From NCBI GenBank assembly GCA_046293075.1, contig JBKBPL010000019.1:1-64000 (forward strand): DNA of 64,000 bases, read 5' to 3'. The stretch comes from Ga0077530 sp046293075 (lineage in GTDB: Bacteria > Pseudomonadota > Alphaproteobacteria > Rhizobiales > Hyphomicrobiaceae). The position numbers and the translations under genes are program-made. Below are positions 26,146 to 34,618 of the stretch, one piece after another. Under the pieces are notes generated by a model. The model was not told where the DNA came from. It was given only the letters and a program-made list of their open reading frames with translations, and searched no databases. How positions within the stretch are numbered: the stretch's first letter is position 1; every line of letters starts with the position of its first letter.

Positions 26146-27792
26146 CTACTGCCGTGCGCCGACGGCCTTGGCCTGATCGAGGAGCGCATCAAGTGCGGCT
26201 CTTGCGTGCACGCGCCCCGCGCCGAAGGCTTCGTCGCGCCCGGCGCGCCCCAGATCCGCAGCAGTCTCGCTCAGGACGCGCAGCGCATCCTCGGGCCGGA
26301 GCTGCGGCGTGCGCTCGAGCATGAGGGCGATGATGCCGGACACGTACGCGGCCGCCATCGACGTGCCCGACATGAACATGTGGCCATTCTTCAGCGCCGG
26401 CACCAGGATATCGACGCCCGGTGCGGCCAAGGAGATGTATGCGCCCTGATTGGCGTGCGCATAGAGGCGGTCGGCGCTGTCGTGGGCGGTCACGGCAATG
26501 ACCTCGGGATAGGCAGCCGGGTAGGCCGGCGCGGCTTTCGGTCCACCATTACCGGCAGCGGCGACCAGGATCACGTTGCGCCGTGCCGCCGCCGCAAGCG
26601 CACGCTCGATTACTGGATCGCGCGCACCGCTGAAGCTCAGGTTGATCACCTGCGCGCCGCGCTGCACGGACCAGTCGAGCGCGCGCAGGACGATGAAGCT
26701 CGTCGACTCCGGCAGGTCGCGACGCGGCACCGCGAAGAACGCGCGAGCGGCGAGCAGCGTCGCGTCGGGCGCCACGCCCGAGACCAGACCGCGGGCACGA
26801 ATGATGCCGGCAATTGCCGTGCCATGAACGTCCGGCTTGGCGTCCTTGGTGCCCGTCGCGTCAAACGCCTCGCCGACCGCCCCCTGGAGGTCGCGGTGGT
26901 CCTGATCGATGCCCGAATCGATCACCGCGATCTTGATGCCGCGCCCGGTGGCAAGCTCGTGCGCACTGGGCGCCCCGATCATGTCGAGGCCATACTGTGC
27001 CGCCCGCGCGGCCCCGCCAGCCCCGCTCTGGCGCCGATAGACCATATTGCGCTGGACCATCATCACGCGCGGATCCGATGAGAGCGCGGCGATCACCGCC
27101 TGCACCGGACGCTGGTCGTCGATGCGGTAGACCTGCGCGCGCGCTTCGAGCAGCGGGACGTCGGTGCTGCTGACGAGCCGCAGTCGATGCGTGCGCGCGA
27201 TCTGGCTTTCGGCCGTCCCCGGCTGGCTTGCGGAAACGAGGACGAGAACCTGGCGCGGGACCGAGAGGTTCGGCGCGGCCGCGCGGCCCTGCGGCGCGCG
27301 CTCTTCGCGCTTGCCGTACGCGCGAGGCGGCGGACCCGCGTCGCCAGGGCCCGGATCCGGGAGCACGATGAGGGGCGGGATGCGGGCCGTCTTGCCTGGA
27401 CAGGGTGGACGCCCGCGCACGCCGCACGTGGGCTTCTTGTCCTCAGCCGACTTGTCCGGGCACGGGGGACGCCCGCGCACGCCGCAACGCGGCTTGGCCG
27501 GCTTCTTCTCTTCCGTGAGCTTTCCGGTCGGCGGACGCCGGCGCGGCTTGCGCGTGCCATCCTCCTCGCCGGGACGGGCGAGCGTGCCGATCGCCCCCCT
27601 GATGATCACGTTCGGCACGCCGGGGGAGATGCTGCGACCGCCGGTGGACGGCTTGCCGCGGTCACTGGTACTGGGCTGCAGCGTGAACTGGGCCTCGGCC
27701 GGACGCGGGGCGGCAAGCGCCACAAGCGCCACGAGACCTGAGAGGACAAGGGCGCGAGAAGCCCAGAGAACGTGTGAGCTCATGGTGCGCAT
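26146..27792 (-). CDS. S8-family (subtilisin-like) serine protease, exported
   Basis: About 548 residues. A signal peptide (ALVLSGLVALVALAAPRPAEA) precedes a low-complexity region, roughly residues 30-150, containing a duplicated CGVRGRPPCP module separated by Lys-rich linkers. A prodomain-like stretch (about 170-260) leads to the catalytic domain. The triad is visible: Asp in IAVIDSGIDQDHRDL, His in VHGTAIAGII, Ser in MSGTSMAAAYVSGI. It lies directly downstream of an ECF sigma and anti-sigma pair on the same strand, suggesting it is part of that signalling module. In-frame starts at 27801 (GTG), 27792 and 27783 are all possible. Target unknown. Confidence 0.93.
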   Translation of the reverse strand: MRTMSSHVLWASRALVLSGLVALVALAAPRPAEAQFTLQPSTSDRGKPSTGGRSISPGVPNVIIRGAIGTLARPGEEDGTRKPRRRPPTGKLTEEKKPAKPRCGVRGRPPCPDKSAEDKKPTCGVRGRPPCPGKTARIPPLIVLPDPGPGDAGPPPRAYGKREERAPQGRAAAPNLSVPRQVLVLVSASQPGTAESQIARTHRLRLVSSTDVPLLEARAQVYRIDDQRPVQAVIAALSSDPRVMMVQRNMVYRRQSGAGGAARAAQYGLDMIGAPSAHELATGRGIKIAVIDSGIDQDHRDLQGAVGEAFDATGTKDAKPDVHGTAIAGIIRARGLVSGVAPDATLLAARAFFAVPRRDLPESTSFIVLRALDWSVQRGAQVINLSFSGARDPVIERALAAAARRNVILVAAAGNGGPKAAPAYPAAYPEVIAVTAHDSADRLYAHANQGAYISLAAPGVDILVPALKNGHMFMSGTSMAAAYVSGIIALMLERTPQLRPEDALRVLSETAADLGRAGRDEAFGAGRVHARAALDALLDQAKAVGARQ

Positions 27793-27833
27793 CCCAATCA
27801 CTTTCCCCTAACAATCATACGCCCGTCTTATCC

Positions 27834-28502
27834 TCAACGGCTCGTCATCACGGCTCTGACGATATCCTTTCGCGCGAGCATGGCATCAAAACGCCGCTGC
27901 TGCTCGGCTCCCGTCGCCTCGTCCTCGAAGCGCACGCTGAAAAAGCCGCCCGGCAGCGGGCCATCGACGACCCGCAGGCGGTTCTCGGCCAGAATGCGGG
28001 CGACGTCGGCCATGGAGGCCCTGTCCGTGAAGGCGATCATCGCCACTGGGGCGAGCTGGGACTCGATAGCCGGCCGCGAGGCCGTCTGATAGCCGCTGTC
28101 GTCCCGCGTCAGCAGCGTGCCGAGCGCCGCCGCCTGCAGGGCGATGATCACCGCCGCCGCTGCCGCCGCCCAGCGCACGGCTCCAGGCGTCGGCGCCTCG
28201 AAGAGCCCGCGCACGCCATCGACAATGCCAGCCATCCACGACCACGCGACCTGGCCCGGGGTCGCCGTGCGGGCCAGCAGCGCGTTGGCGGAGGTGAGGG
28301 GCACGCGGATGGCCTCGTTGCCCTCGATCGTCGCCGTCTGCTCTTCAGCGATCAGCGCGAGCTGGCGCCGCACATCGGGATGGCGCGCGATATAAGCCTC
28401 GACACGGGCCATGTCAGCAGCATCGAGCTTGCCGGTCACGTACCACGGGAGGAGCATCTCGATCTCCTCGCGCTCGGAAAGTTGTTCGTCGATCCCGCTC
28501 AT
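27834..28502 (-). CDS. membrane anti-sigma factor
   Basis: About 222 residues from the ATG at 28500-28502. The start overlaps the sigma gene stop as ATGA. The N-terminal cytoplasmic part (EEIEMLLPWYVTGKLDAADM, VEAYIARHPDVRRQLALI) resembles anti-sigma domains but lacks the zinc-binding Cys pair of ZAS proteins. One transmembrane segment, GAVRWAAAAAAVIIALQAAAL, lies at about 120-140. A periplasmic C-terminal domain (about 160-220) follows. It would hold the ECF sigma at the membrane until a periplasmic signal frees it. Confidence 0.85.
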   Translation of the reverse strand: MSGIDEQLSEREEIEMLLPWYVTGKLDAADMARVEAYIARHPDVRRQLALIAEEQTATIEGNEAIRVPLTSANALLARTATPGQVAWSWMAGIVDGVRGLFEAPTPGAVRWAAAAAAVIIALQAAALGTLLTRDDSGYQTASRPAIESQLAPVAMIAFTDRASMADVARILAENRLRVVDGPLPGGFFSVRFEDEATGAEQQRRFDAMLARKDIVRAVMTSR

Positions 28503-29062
28503 GGCCACCCTCTGTCGATTCCTGCTGCCGCAAGCAGCTCCGAGAGCTTCTTTCGTGCGTAGAACATCCGCGTCTTCACCGTGTTCAGCGGGATGCCCAG
28601 AATTTCGCTCACCTCGTTGATCGACTTCTCGTGATAATAGACGAGGTCGATGATCGTGCGGTGCTCGGCCGAGAGTTCGGCAATGCACCGGCGCATCTGT
28701 GCGGCCTTGTCGAGCTTTTGCGCGACCACTTCGGGGTCATCGCCCTCATCCGCAATCGCGCCCGCGCTTTCCTCGTCGATGGCCTCCTCGCGGCGCCGGC
28801 GCATGGCGCTGACCGCGCGGTTGTGGGCGATCGAGAGAAGCCAGGTTCCGACGGCGGACCGGGCCTCGTAGCTGCCGGCATTCCGCCATGCCTCGAGAAA
28901 AACCTCATTTGTCACCTCCTCGGCGACGGCCTCCCGGCGAACGATACGCAAAACGAACCGGTAGACGCGCAGCTGATGTCGTCCGAGCAGCGCCCGCAGT
29001 GCCGCCTGATCCTGACCCGCGATCCGAGTGATCAGCGTCCGGTCATCCGTCTGGTCCTGCAT
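28499..29062 (-). CDS. ECF-type RNA polymerase sigma factor
   Basis: A 187-residue sigma70 group IV protein. Region 2 is seen in LLGRHQLRVYRFVLRIVRREAVAEEVTNEVFLEAW with the adjacent SAVGTWLLSIAHNRAVSAMRRRR. Region 4 is seen in LSAEHRTIIDLVYYHEKSINEVSEILGIPLNTVKTRMFYARKKL, a clear helix-turn-helix. It leads a three-gene unit: sigma, anti-sigma, exported S8 protease. A TGAACC-N16-CGACA sequence about 28-55 bp upstream of the start is ECF-promoter-like and could give autoregulation, but that match is weak. Confidence 0.95.
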   Translation of the reverse strand: MQDQTDDRTLITRIAGQDQAALRALLGRHQLRVYRFVLRIVRREAVAEEVTNEVFLEAWRNAGSYEARSAVGTWLLSIAHNRAVSAMRRRREEAIDEESAGAIADEGDDPEVVAQKLDKAAQMRRCIAELSAEHRTIIDLVYYHEKSINEVSEILGIPLNTVKTRMFYARKKLSELLAAAGIDRGWP

Positions 29063-29295
29063 TGCGCAACCTGGATCTATGGGCTCTGTCGCACCGAGAT
29101 GAAAATTGGTTCATTCAGTTTGGGCGAAAACCGCGGCCACCCGCACCGGACGCCACCCGCGCCCGCAAGAACCGGGCTCAACCCATCCTATGACATTATT
29201 TCGATTGGATGCGGTTAATGGAACCGGGACCGGGGACGAAGCGGACCATGGCTCAGTCGGAGTGAGCCCGCCCGACGGTTCAGCTCGAGCAAAAC

Positions 29296-29616
29296 TCAGG
29301 CCGGGTCCAGCAGCTTGAGGCCCACGACTCCAGCCACGATCAAGCCAACACAGACGATCCGGCCGGCCGTGTTGGGCTCGCCGAGCAGCAGCATCCCGAG
29401 CACCATGGCGCCAGCCGCGCCGATCCCGACCCAGACGGCATAGGCTGTGCCGATCGGGAGCGTCCGCGCGGCGAGGGCGAGCAGATACATGCTCAGCACC
29501 ATGGCCGCGATCGTCCAGACCGAGGGCCACAGGCGCGTGAAGCCGTCGGCATACTTGAGACCGATGGCCCAGCCGATTTCGAGAATGCCGGCCGCGACGA
29601 GCAGCACCCACGCCAT
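29296..29616 (-). CDS. sugE: SMR-family guanidinium exporter (SugE/Gdx)
   Basis: A 106-residue, four-helix small multidrug resistance protein. The N-terminus AWVLLVAAGILEIGWAIGLKYADGF contains the essential membrane Glu at position 13. The wording closely follows the SugE/Gdx subgroup, now known to export guanidinium, and not the EmrE drug pumps. TAYAVWVGIGAAGA is the conserved TM3 motif. The ATG at 29614-29616 has an AGGAG site 10 nt upstream and is preceded by a mini-ykkC-like leader (29636-29682), which strongly supports a guanidinium role. It is the last gene of the leftward trehalose/glucokinase run. Confidence 0.93.
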   Translation of the reverse strand: MAWVLLVAAGILEIGWAIGLKYADGFTRLWPSVWTIAAMVLSMYLLALAARTLPIGTAYAVWVGIGAAGAMVLGMLLLGEPNTAGRIVCVGLIVAGVVGLKLLDPA

Positions 29617-29635
29617 GGTGACGATCTCCTCTTTG

Positions 29636-29682
29636 CGGGGCCGTCCCCGATGTCTGCCAAGCGCTGCCGAGATCGTCCCCGG
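29636..29682 (-). promoter_or_regulatory. guanidine-II (mini-ykkC) riboswitch candidate upstream of sugE
   Basis: On the minus strand two short hairpins carry the diagnostic ACGR tetraloops. The upstream hairpin (29667-29682) is CCGGGG-ACGA-TCTCGG, a 6-bp stem with two G-U pairs. The downstream hairpin (29636-29649) is CGGGG-ACGG-CCCCG, a perfect 5-bp stem. The linker is 17 nt. The SD sequence AGGAG and the ATG of sugE follow 20 nt beyond. The established guanidine-II class has exactly this two-hairpin layout and typically controls gdx/sugE genes, so structure and gene agree. Guanidine binding is expected to expose the ribosome site. Confidence 0.85.
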
Positions 29683-29726
29683 ACGCGAGGACATTTAGGG
29701 ACACGCGGCCTCGATGGCATCGGCGC

Positions 29727-30680
29727 TCAATCTGCGAGCGGTTCGCCATAGGTGAGCCCGAGCAGCGCTGGCTCGGGCGTACTGATGACAAAGGTCGGCA
29801 CGCGGGCCATACGGGCGCGCATCGGTCCTTTGGCTTCGAAAGCAGCACGAAAGGCCGTGAGGTCCGCCACCTCGAGCCAAGCCTTGGCGACGCTGCCGCA
29901 AAGAAATGCCCCGTCCCAGGCGGCCGTCGCCAGCACGAGATCGCCCGCCACGCGCCCGAGCAGCCGCGAGAACATCTGCGCCGTCCGCGCCGCGGCCGGG
30001 TCCCTGCCCGCCAGAGCAAATACGGCCTCGGCCGTGTGCTGGCCACTGCCGGCATCGCCCTCCCGTCCACGAGCGTGCGCCGCGTAGAGACGTGCGACGC
30101 CAGCACCCGAAAGAAAATCCTCAACGGTCCCTCCCCAGCCGAGCACGGCGCCTTCCTCGGCGGTGGACGGCGCGAGCACCATGTGCCCGGCCTCGCCTGC
30201 TGCCACAGCCCAGCGCCTCTTTCGCGAGCGGATAGCCGACGCCGCACCGAACCCCGTTCCGACATTGATCGCAATGCGGCTCCCGACAAGCTCGGCACTG
30301 GCTACGGTCCCGACGGGCGCGAGGTCGCTTGGTTGCAGATGCGGCAGCACGAGACCCACGGCCTCGAGATCATTCACCAGCGTGACCGGCCTGCCACCGA
30401 CGCTGTCGGAGACCTCCTGCGCCGAGATCGACCACGCCGCATTCGTGAGCTGCACGGTGCCGCGGTCCACGGGGCCTGCGGCCGCAATGTGCACGCTGCG
30501 ACACCAGCTCTCGACCGGCCCGGCGGCGATGTCCGCCACGAAGGCCGCGAGCGTGCTGACAAACGTCGGCCGCTCGGCCGTCGCATAGACCCGGACATCG
30601 CTCAGATCACCAGGACCGCCGCTGATCCCGAAGCGGCTGCGGGTGCCGCCCACGTCGGCGACGATCCGGCCGGGCTTCAT
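29727..30680 (-). CDS. glk: glucokinase (bacterial Glk type)
   Basis: A 317-residue glucokinase that phosphorylates glucose with ATP. It has the N-terminal phosphate motif IVADVGGTRSRFGI, the substrate region PVTLVNDLEAVGL (conserved Asn-Asp), NVGTGFGAA for ATP binding, and GEAGHMVLAPSTAEE, which matches the Glk GE(A/S)GH motif. The start codon overlaps the otsA stop (4 bp), so it is translationally coupled to the trehalose genes. Its likely task here is to re-phosphorylate glucose released by the GH15 enzyme, giving glucose-6-phosphate for OtsA or catabolism (inference). Confidence 0.93.
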   Translation of the reverse strand: MKPGRIVADVGGTRSRFGISGGPGDLSDVRVYATAERPTFVSTLAAFVADIAAGPVESWCRSVHIAAAGPVDRGTVQLTNAAWSISAQEVSDSVGGRPVTLVNDLEAVGLVLPHLQPSDLAPVGTVASAELVGSRIAINVGTGFGAASAIRSRKRRWAVAAGEAGHMVLAPSTAEEGAVLGWGGTVEDFLSGAGVARLYAAHARGREGDAGSGQHTAEAVFALAGRDPAAARTAQMFSRLLGRVAGDLVLATAAWDGAFLCGSVAKAWLEVADLTAFRAAFEAKGPMRARMARVPTFVISTPEPALLGLTYGEPLAD

Positions 30681-32065
30681 GACGCGCGCTCCGACGGCGC
30701 AGCCCGCAGAGCCTCAAGAAATGTCTCCCGCCAGCGCGACACATTGTTCGTTCGGACGCGCACGATGAGGCGCTCGTAACGCTCGCGGCGTTCCTCGGCG
30801 GGCATGGTGAGCGCCGAATGCAGCGCCTGGGCCATCTCATCGGTATCGTAGGGATTGACCGCAATGGCCTCCACGAGATCCTCGGCAGCACCCGCAAACT
30901 TGGAGAGGATCAGCACCCCCGGATTATCCGGGTCCTGAGAGGCGATGTACTCCTTGGCCACGAGATTCATGCCGTCGCGTAACGGCGTGACGAGACCGAC
31001 TTGGCTCGCGCGGAACAGCGCCGTCAGCGTCGCCCGCGGGATGGCGCGGTGAATGTAGCGCACCGGCGTCCAGTCGAAATCGCCGAATTCGCCATTGATG
31101 GAGCCGGAAAGCCCTTCGAGCTCCTGGCGGATATCCGTGTAGGCCTCCACCTCCTCGCGCGTCGGCGGCGCGATCTGCATCATGGTGACGCGCTTGCGCA
31201 GCTCCGGATAGAGTTCCAGCAGGCGCCTGAAGGCGCGCATGCGGCCGGGCAGACCCTTCGTGTAGTCGAGCCGATCGACGCCGAGGACGAACATGTTCGC
31301 CATGCTGCGACGCTGCAGCCGCGCCATATGCGCATCCGCCTCCGGCGTGTGCGCCATCTGGTAGACGGAATCGGGATCGATACCGATCGGAAAGGCGCGC
31401 GCAGTGATCGTCTTGCCGAATGCCTTGAGGCGATCCTCGCCAAGAACCTCGCCGCCCGCGCTCTCAACCACGTAGCGTGCGAAGTTGGCGGCATCGCTCG
31501 ACGTCTGAAAGCCAACGACGTCGTAGGAGAACATGACCTCAGCAAGCCATGCGTGCTCGGGAATGGCCGAGAAGAAGTCGGGCGAAGGGAATGGGATGTG
31601 AAGGAAGAAGCCGATCTTCTCCTTAACGCCCTGCTGGCGCAGGGCATCGGCAAGCGGAATGAGATGATAGTCGTGCACCCAGATGAGATCGCCAGGCTCC
31701 ACGAGCGCAGCCAGCGACTGGGCGAACCGCTCGTTGACCCGCCGGTAGCCTTCGAGAAACACGTGCTCGAAGTGTGCGAGATCGAGGCGATAGTGAAAGG
31801 TGGGCCACAGCGCGCGGTTGGAGAAGCCGAGATAATATTCTTCATAATCGCGGCGTGTCAGCGGAATGGTCGCCGTTCGGATGCCTTCATGCTGCTGCAG
31901 CCTGATGCCGAGAGAGGCGTCATCGTCGACAGTCGTTCCGTCCCAGCCGAACCACAGTCCGCGCCCGCGCTGGAGCGCGTCCTCGAGCGCCACCGCGAGC
32001 CCGCCCGACTGCACGGCCTTGTCGATATCGACGACACGATTTGAAGCGACGATCAGGCGGCTCAT
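30677..32065 (-). CDS. otsA: trehalose-6-phosphate synthase (GT20)
   Basis: A 462-residue OtsA that joins UDP-glucose and glucose-6-phosphate. Landmarks are RLIVASNRVVD at the N-terminus, SGGLAVAL, WVHDYHLIPLADALR, GFFLHIPFPSPDFF, GVDRLDYTKGLPGRMRAF and PLRDGMNLVAKEYIASQ, all family signatures. Start at 32065 overlaps the GH15 stop as ATGA. It sits in the order otsB-GH15-otsA-glk, with overlaps throughout, so one polycistronic message is expected. No membrane segments; cytoplasmic. Confidence 0.97.
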   Translation of the reverse strand: MSRLIVASNRVVDIDKAVQSGGLAVALEDALQRGRGLWFGWDGTTVDDDASLGIRLQQHEGIRTATIPLTRRDYEEYYLGFSNRALWPTFHYRLDLAHFEHVFLEGYRRVNERFAQSLAALVEPGDLIWVHDYHLIPLADALRQQGVKEKIGFFLHIPFPSPDFFSAIPEHAWLAEVMFSYDVVGFQTSSDAANFARYVVESAGGEVLGEDRLKAFGKTITARAFPIGIDPDSVYQMAHTPEADAHMARLQRRSMANMFVLGVDRLDYTKGLPGRMRAFRRLLELYPELRKRVTMMQIAPPTREEVEAYTDIRQELEGLSGSINGEFGDFDWTPVRYIHRAIPRATLTALFRASQVGLVTPLRDGMNLVAKEYIASQDPDNPGVLILSKFAGAAEDLVEAIAVNPYDTDEMAQALHSALTMPAEERRERYERLIVRVRTNNVSRWRETFLEALRAAPSERAS

Positions 32066-33870
32066 ACGGTCGATTCCCAATGCCTCGAGAGCCTCACAGC
32101 TCCATTGATGATCCCCACCATGGAATAGGTTTGCGGAAAGTTCCCCCATGCCTCGCCCGTTGCCGGGTCGGTGTCTTCGGACATGAGGCCCAGAGGATTG
32201 CGCGCCGCGAGCAGACCCTCGAAGATCTCACGCGCCTGCTCGCGGCGGCCGATCCGCGCGAGCGCATCGAGACGCCAGAAGGCGCAGACATTGAAGGCTG
32301 TCTCGGGGGCGCCGAAATCATCCGGCTCCTCGTAGCGCATCATGAAGGGTCCGCGTGCGAGGGTCCTCTCGAGCTGGTCGACCGTCGAGACGAACCGCGG
32401 ATCCTTGGGATCGATCATGTCGACCTCGGCCATGAGCAGCACGCTCGCATCGAGGTTGTGGCCGCCGAAGCTCTCGACAAAGGCCTGACGCTTCTCCGAC
32501 CAGGAGCGCTCGAGCACCGTGGCTTTGATCTGGTCGGCGCGCTGGCGCCACATCTGGGCGCGGTCCGAATAGCCCAAATGATAGCCGATCTTGGCAAGGC
32601 GGTCGCAGCCGGCCCAGCACATGATCGCGGATGAGGTGTGGGGCCTCTCGCGCGTTCTGAGCTCCCACATGCCCGCGTCAGGCTTGTCATAGAGCAGGAA
32701 GGCCTGCTCGCCGACCGTCTCGAGACGCGCATACTCGACCGCGCCAGCCTCCATGAAGAGCCGTCGATCGACGAAAGCCTGCGCCGCGCCGAGGATCATA
32801 TTGCCGTAAGTGTCGTGCTGGGATTGGCGATAGGCAAGGTTTCCCGCGCGCACCGGCCCCATGCCGCGATAGCCGGGCAACGCCTCAATCTCCTTTTCCG
32901 GAAGCTCCTTTTCGAGACCGATGCCGTAGACCGGCTGGATATACCCCTCGCGCGCCTCGGCGACGACGTTCATCATCCAGCGGAAGTAGAGCTCCATCGT
33001 GCGCACGGCGGCGAGCGAGTTGAGCGCACGCACGACAAAAAACGCATCGCGCACCCAGCAGAAGCGATAGTCCCAGTTGCGGGATGAGCCCGCAGCTTCA
33101 GGAATGCTCGTCGTCATGGCGGCGACGATCGCGCCGGTCGGCTCGTAGCTGCACAGCTTGAGCGTGATCGCCGCACGGATAACGGCGTCCTGCCATTCGA
33201 GCGGCAGCGCCAAACGGTGCACCCACTCCCGCCAGTACTGCGTCGTGCGCTCCTCGAAGTCGCGCGCGGTCTCGGCGACGCCGCCCGTCAGCGTCTCATC
33301 GGGGCCGAAGATCAGGTTGACCGGCTCATCGAGGATAAAGGCCGTCTCGGCAATGATGTAATCGATCGGCGCGTCGGTCGTCAGACGCAGCGATACGCTC
33401 GCGCCGATGTAGCGGATGTGGTTGGAGCCATAGGCGACAAGCGGTGCTGCACGAGCGTACTCATAGCGCGGCTTGACCCTGACCCGGATGCGGGGGCTCC
33501 CTCTCAGCGGCCTGACGCGCCGGACTAGCATCTGCGGTCGAAAGCGCCGCTGCATCCATATGAAGCGCGGTGCGAAGTCGATGATCTCGATGGCGCCGGA
33601 AGGACCTTCGACGACGGTCCGAACGAGCGCCGTGTTGCCCACATAACTCTGGCTGTAGGATGCCGCATCGACCAGCACGATCTCGAAGCAGCCGTCGCCT
33701 GGCTCACCACTCGGCGCACCGAGCAGCGCATGAAAGACCGGATCGCCATCGAAGCGCGGAAAGCAGCTCCAAACGATGCGGCCGCGCTTGTCGATGAGCG
33801 CGCTGATGCAGCAGTTGCCGATGAGCGCCAGATCGAGCGTGGCATTGAGGGCGTTCGTGACCTCAGCCAT
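32062..33870 (-). CDS. GH15-family glycoside hydrolase (probable trehalase)
   Basis: A 602-residue GH15 protein with an N-terminal beta-sandwich (GRIVWSCFPRFDGDPVF) and an (alpha/alpha)6 barrel. SSRNWDYRFCWVRDAFF is the standard GH15 substrate-pocket motif. GMWELRT holds the probable general acid Glu. GH15 includes glucoamylases and the bacterial trehalases described in mycobacteria. Location between otsB and otsA favours trehalose as substrate, but this is inference. The start overlaps the otsB stop by 8 bp. The lack of a signal peptide points to a cytoplasmic enzyme, in keeping with turnover of internal trehalose. Confidence 0.9.
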   Translation of the reverse strand: MAEVTNALNATLDLALIGNCCISALIDKRGRIVWSCFPRFDGDPVFHALLGAPSGEPGDGCFEIVLVDAASYSQSYVGNTALVRTVVEGPSGAIEIIDFAPRFIWMQRRFRPQMLVRRVRPLRGSPRIRVRVKPRYEYARAAPLVAYGSNHIRYIGASVSLRLTTDAPIDYIIAETAFILDEPVNLIFGPDETLTGGVAETARDFEERTTQYWREWVHRLALPLEWQDAVIRAAITLKLCSYEPTGAIVAAMTTSIPEAAGSSRNWDYRFCWVRDAFFVVRALNSLAAVRTMELYFRWMMNVVAEAREGYIQPVYGIGLEKELPEKEIEALPGYRGMGPVRAGNLAYRQSQHDTYGNMILGAAQAFVDRRLFMEAGAVEYARLETVGEQAFLLYDKPDAGMWELRTRERPHTSSAIMCWAGCDRLAKIGYHLGYSDRAQMWRQRADQIKATVLERSWSEKRQAFVESFGGHNLDASVLLMAEVDMIDPKDPRFVSTVDQLERTLARGPFMMRYEEPDDFGAPETAFNVCAFWRLDALARIGRREQAREIFEGLLAARNPLGLMSEDTDPATGEAWGNFPQTYSMVGIINGAVRLSRHWESTV

Positions 33871-34618
33871 TCGACACCTCGCTCATGAATGCCAGCGAGA
33901 CTGCGTGAAGCCAGTCGAGGAACACCGCGGTGCCGTCCGCCCGATAGCGCGCGATCGTCGCGCCGGGGCCGATCTTGACCGTAATGCCGTCGAGCTTGTT
34001 GACCGCGGCGAAGGCGTCTTCATCGGTTGCATCATCCCCTGCGAAGAACGGGCGGCGCCCCGCAAACGGCGCCTCTTTGAGGAAGTCCAGGATCGCGGTG
34101 CCCTTGTCGGCCATCGCCGGCTTGGCCTCGAAAACCATCTTGCCGCGCTTGATCTGGATGCCGCGCGAGATCGCGGCGAGCTCGTCCATGACCTCACCGC
34201 AAGCCGTCTCGAGATCGGGGCGTGCGCGATAGTGAAGTGCAACGGCATTCGACTTGCGCTCGAGCAGCAGCCCCGGCTCACTCAGCACCAGAGGCGCCAG
34301 GAGAAGCTCGGCGTGGCGCAGGAAGTCCTCGTCGATCGGCGCTGCGAGACTCTCGCCCGAGAGCGTCCGGCGCGTCAGCCCATGGACGCCGGCAGCAGGC
34401 AGCCGCAGGGGCGCCAGGAACGCATCAAGATCGGAGATCTCGCGGCCCGTGATCACGGCGACGGCACCGCCTGTGGCGTCCGAGAGCCGGCCCAGTGCGT
34501 CGCGTGTCCGCTCGGTCAGGCGTACGGCATCCGGCCGCTCGGCAAGCTCAACGAGCGTGCCATCGAAATCCAGGAAGAAGGCGATCCGATCGGGCTCGCT
34601 CAGGGTCGGTAGCGACAT
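33863..34618 (-). CDS. otsB: trehalose-6-phosphate phosphatase
   Basis: A 251-residue HAD-superfamily phosphatase that makes trehalose from trehalose-6-phosphate. The nucleophile motif is IAFFLDFDGTLVEL, motif II is VAVITGREI, and FFAGDDATDEDAF is motif IV. The region GLTRRTLSG belongs to the cap domain. I chose the ATG at 34616-34618, which puts the DFDGTL motif at residue 17; upstream in-frame starts reach to 34969 but would add 117 unrelated residues. It is the first gene of the trehalose run, next to a 363-bp divergent control region. Confidence 0.95.
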   Translation of the reverse strand: MSLPTLSEPDRIAFFLDFDGTLVELAERPDAVRLTERTRDALGRLSDATGGAVAVITGREISDLDAFLAPLRLPAAGVHGLTRRTLSGESLAAPIDEDFLRHAELLLAPLVLSEPGLLLERKSNAVALHYRARPDLETACGEVMDELAAISRGIQIKRGKMVFEAKPAMADKGTAILDFLKEAPFAGRRPFFAGDDATDEDAFAAVNKLDGITVKIGPGATIARYRADGTAVFLDWLHAVSLAFMSEVSNG

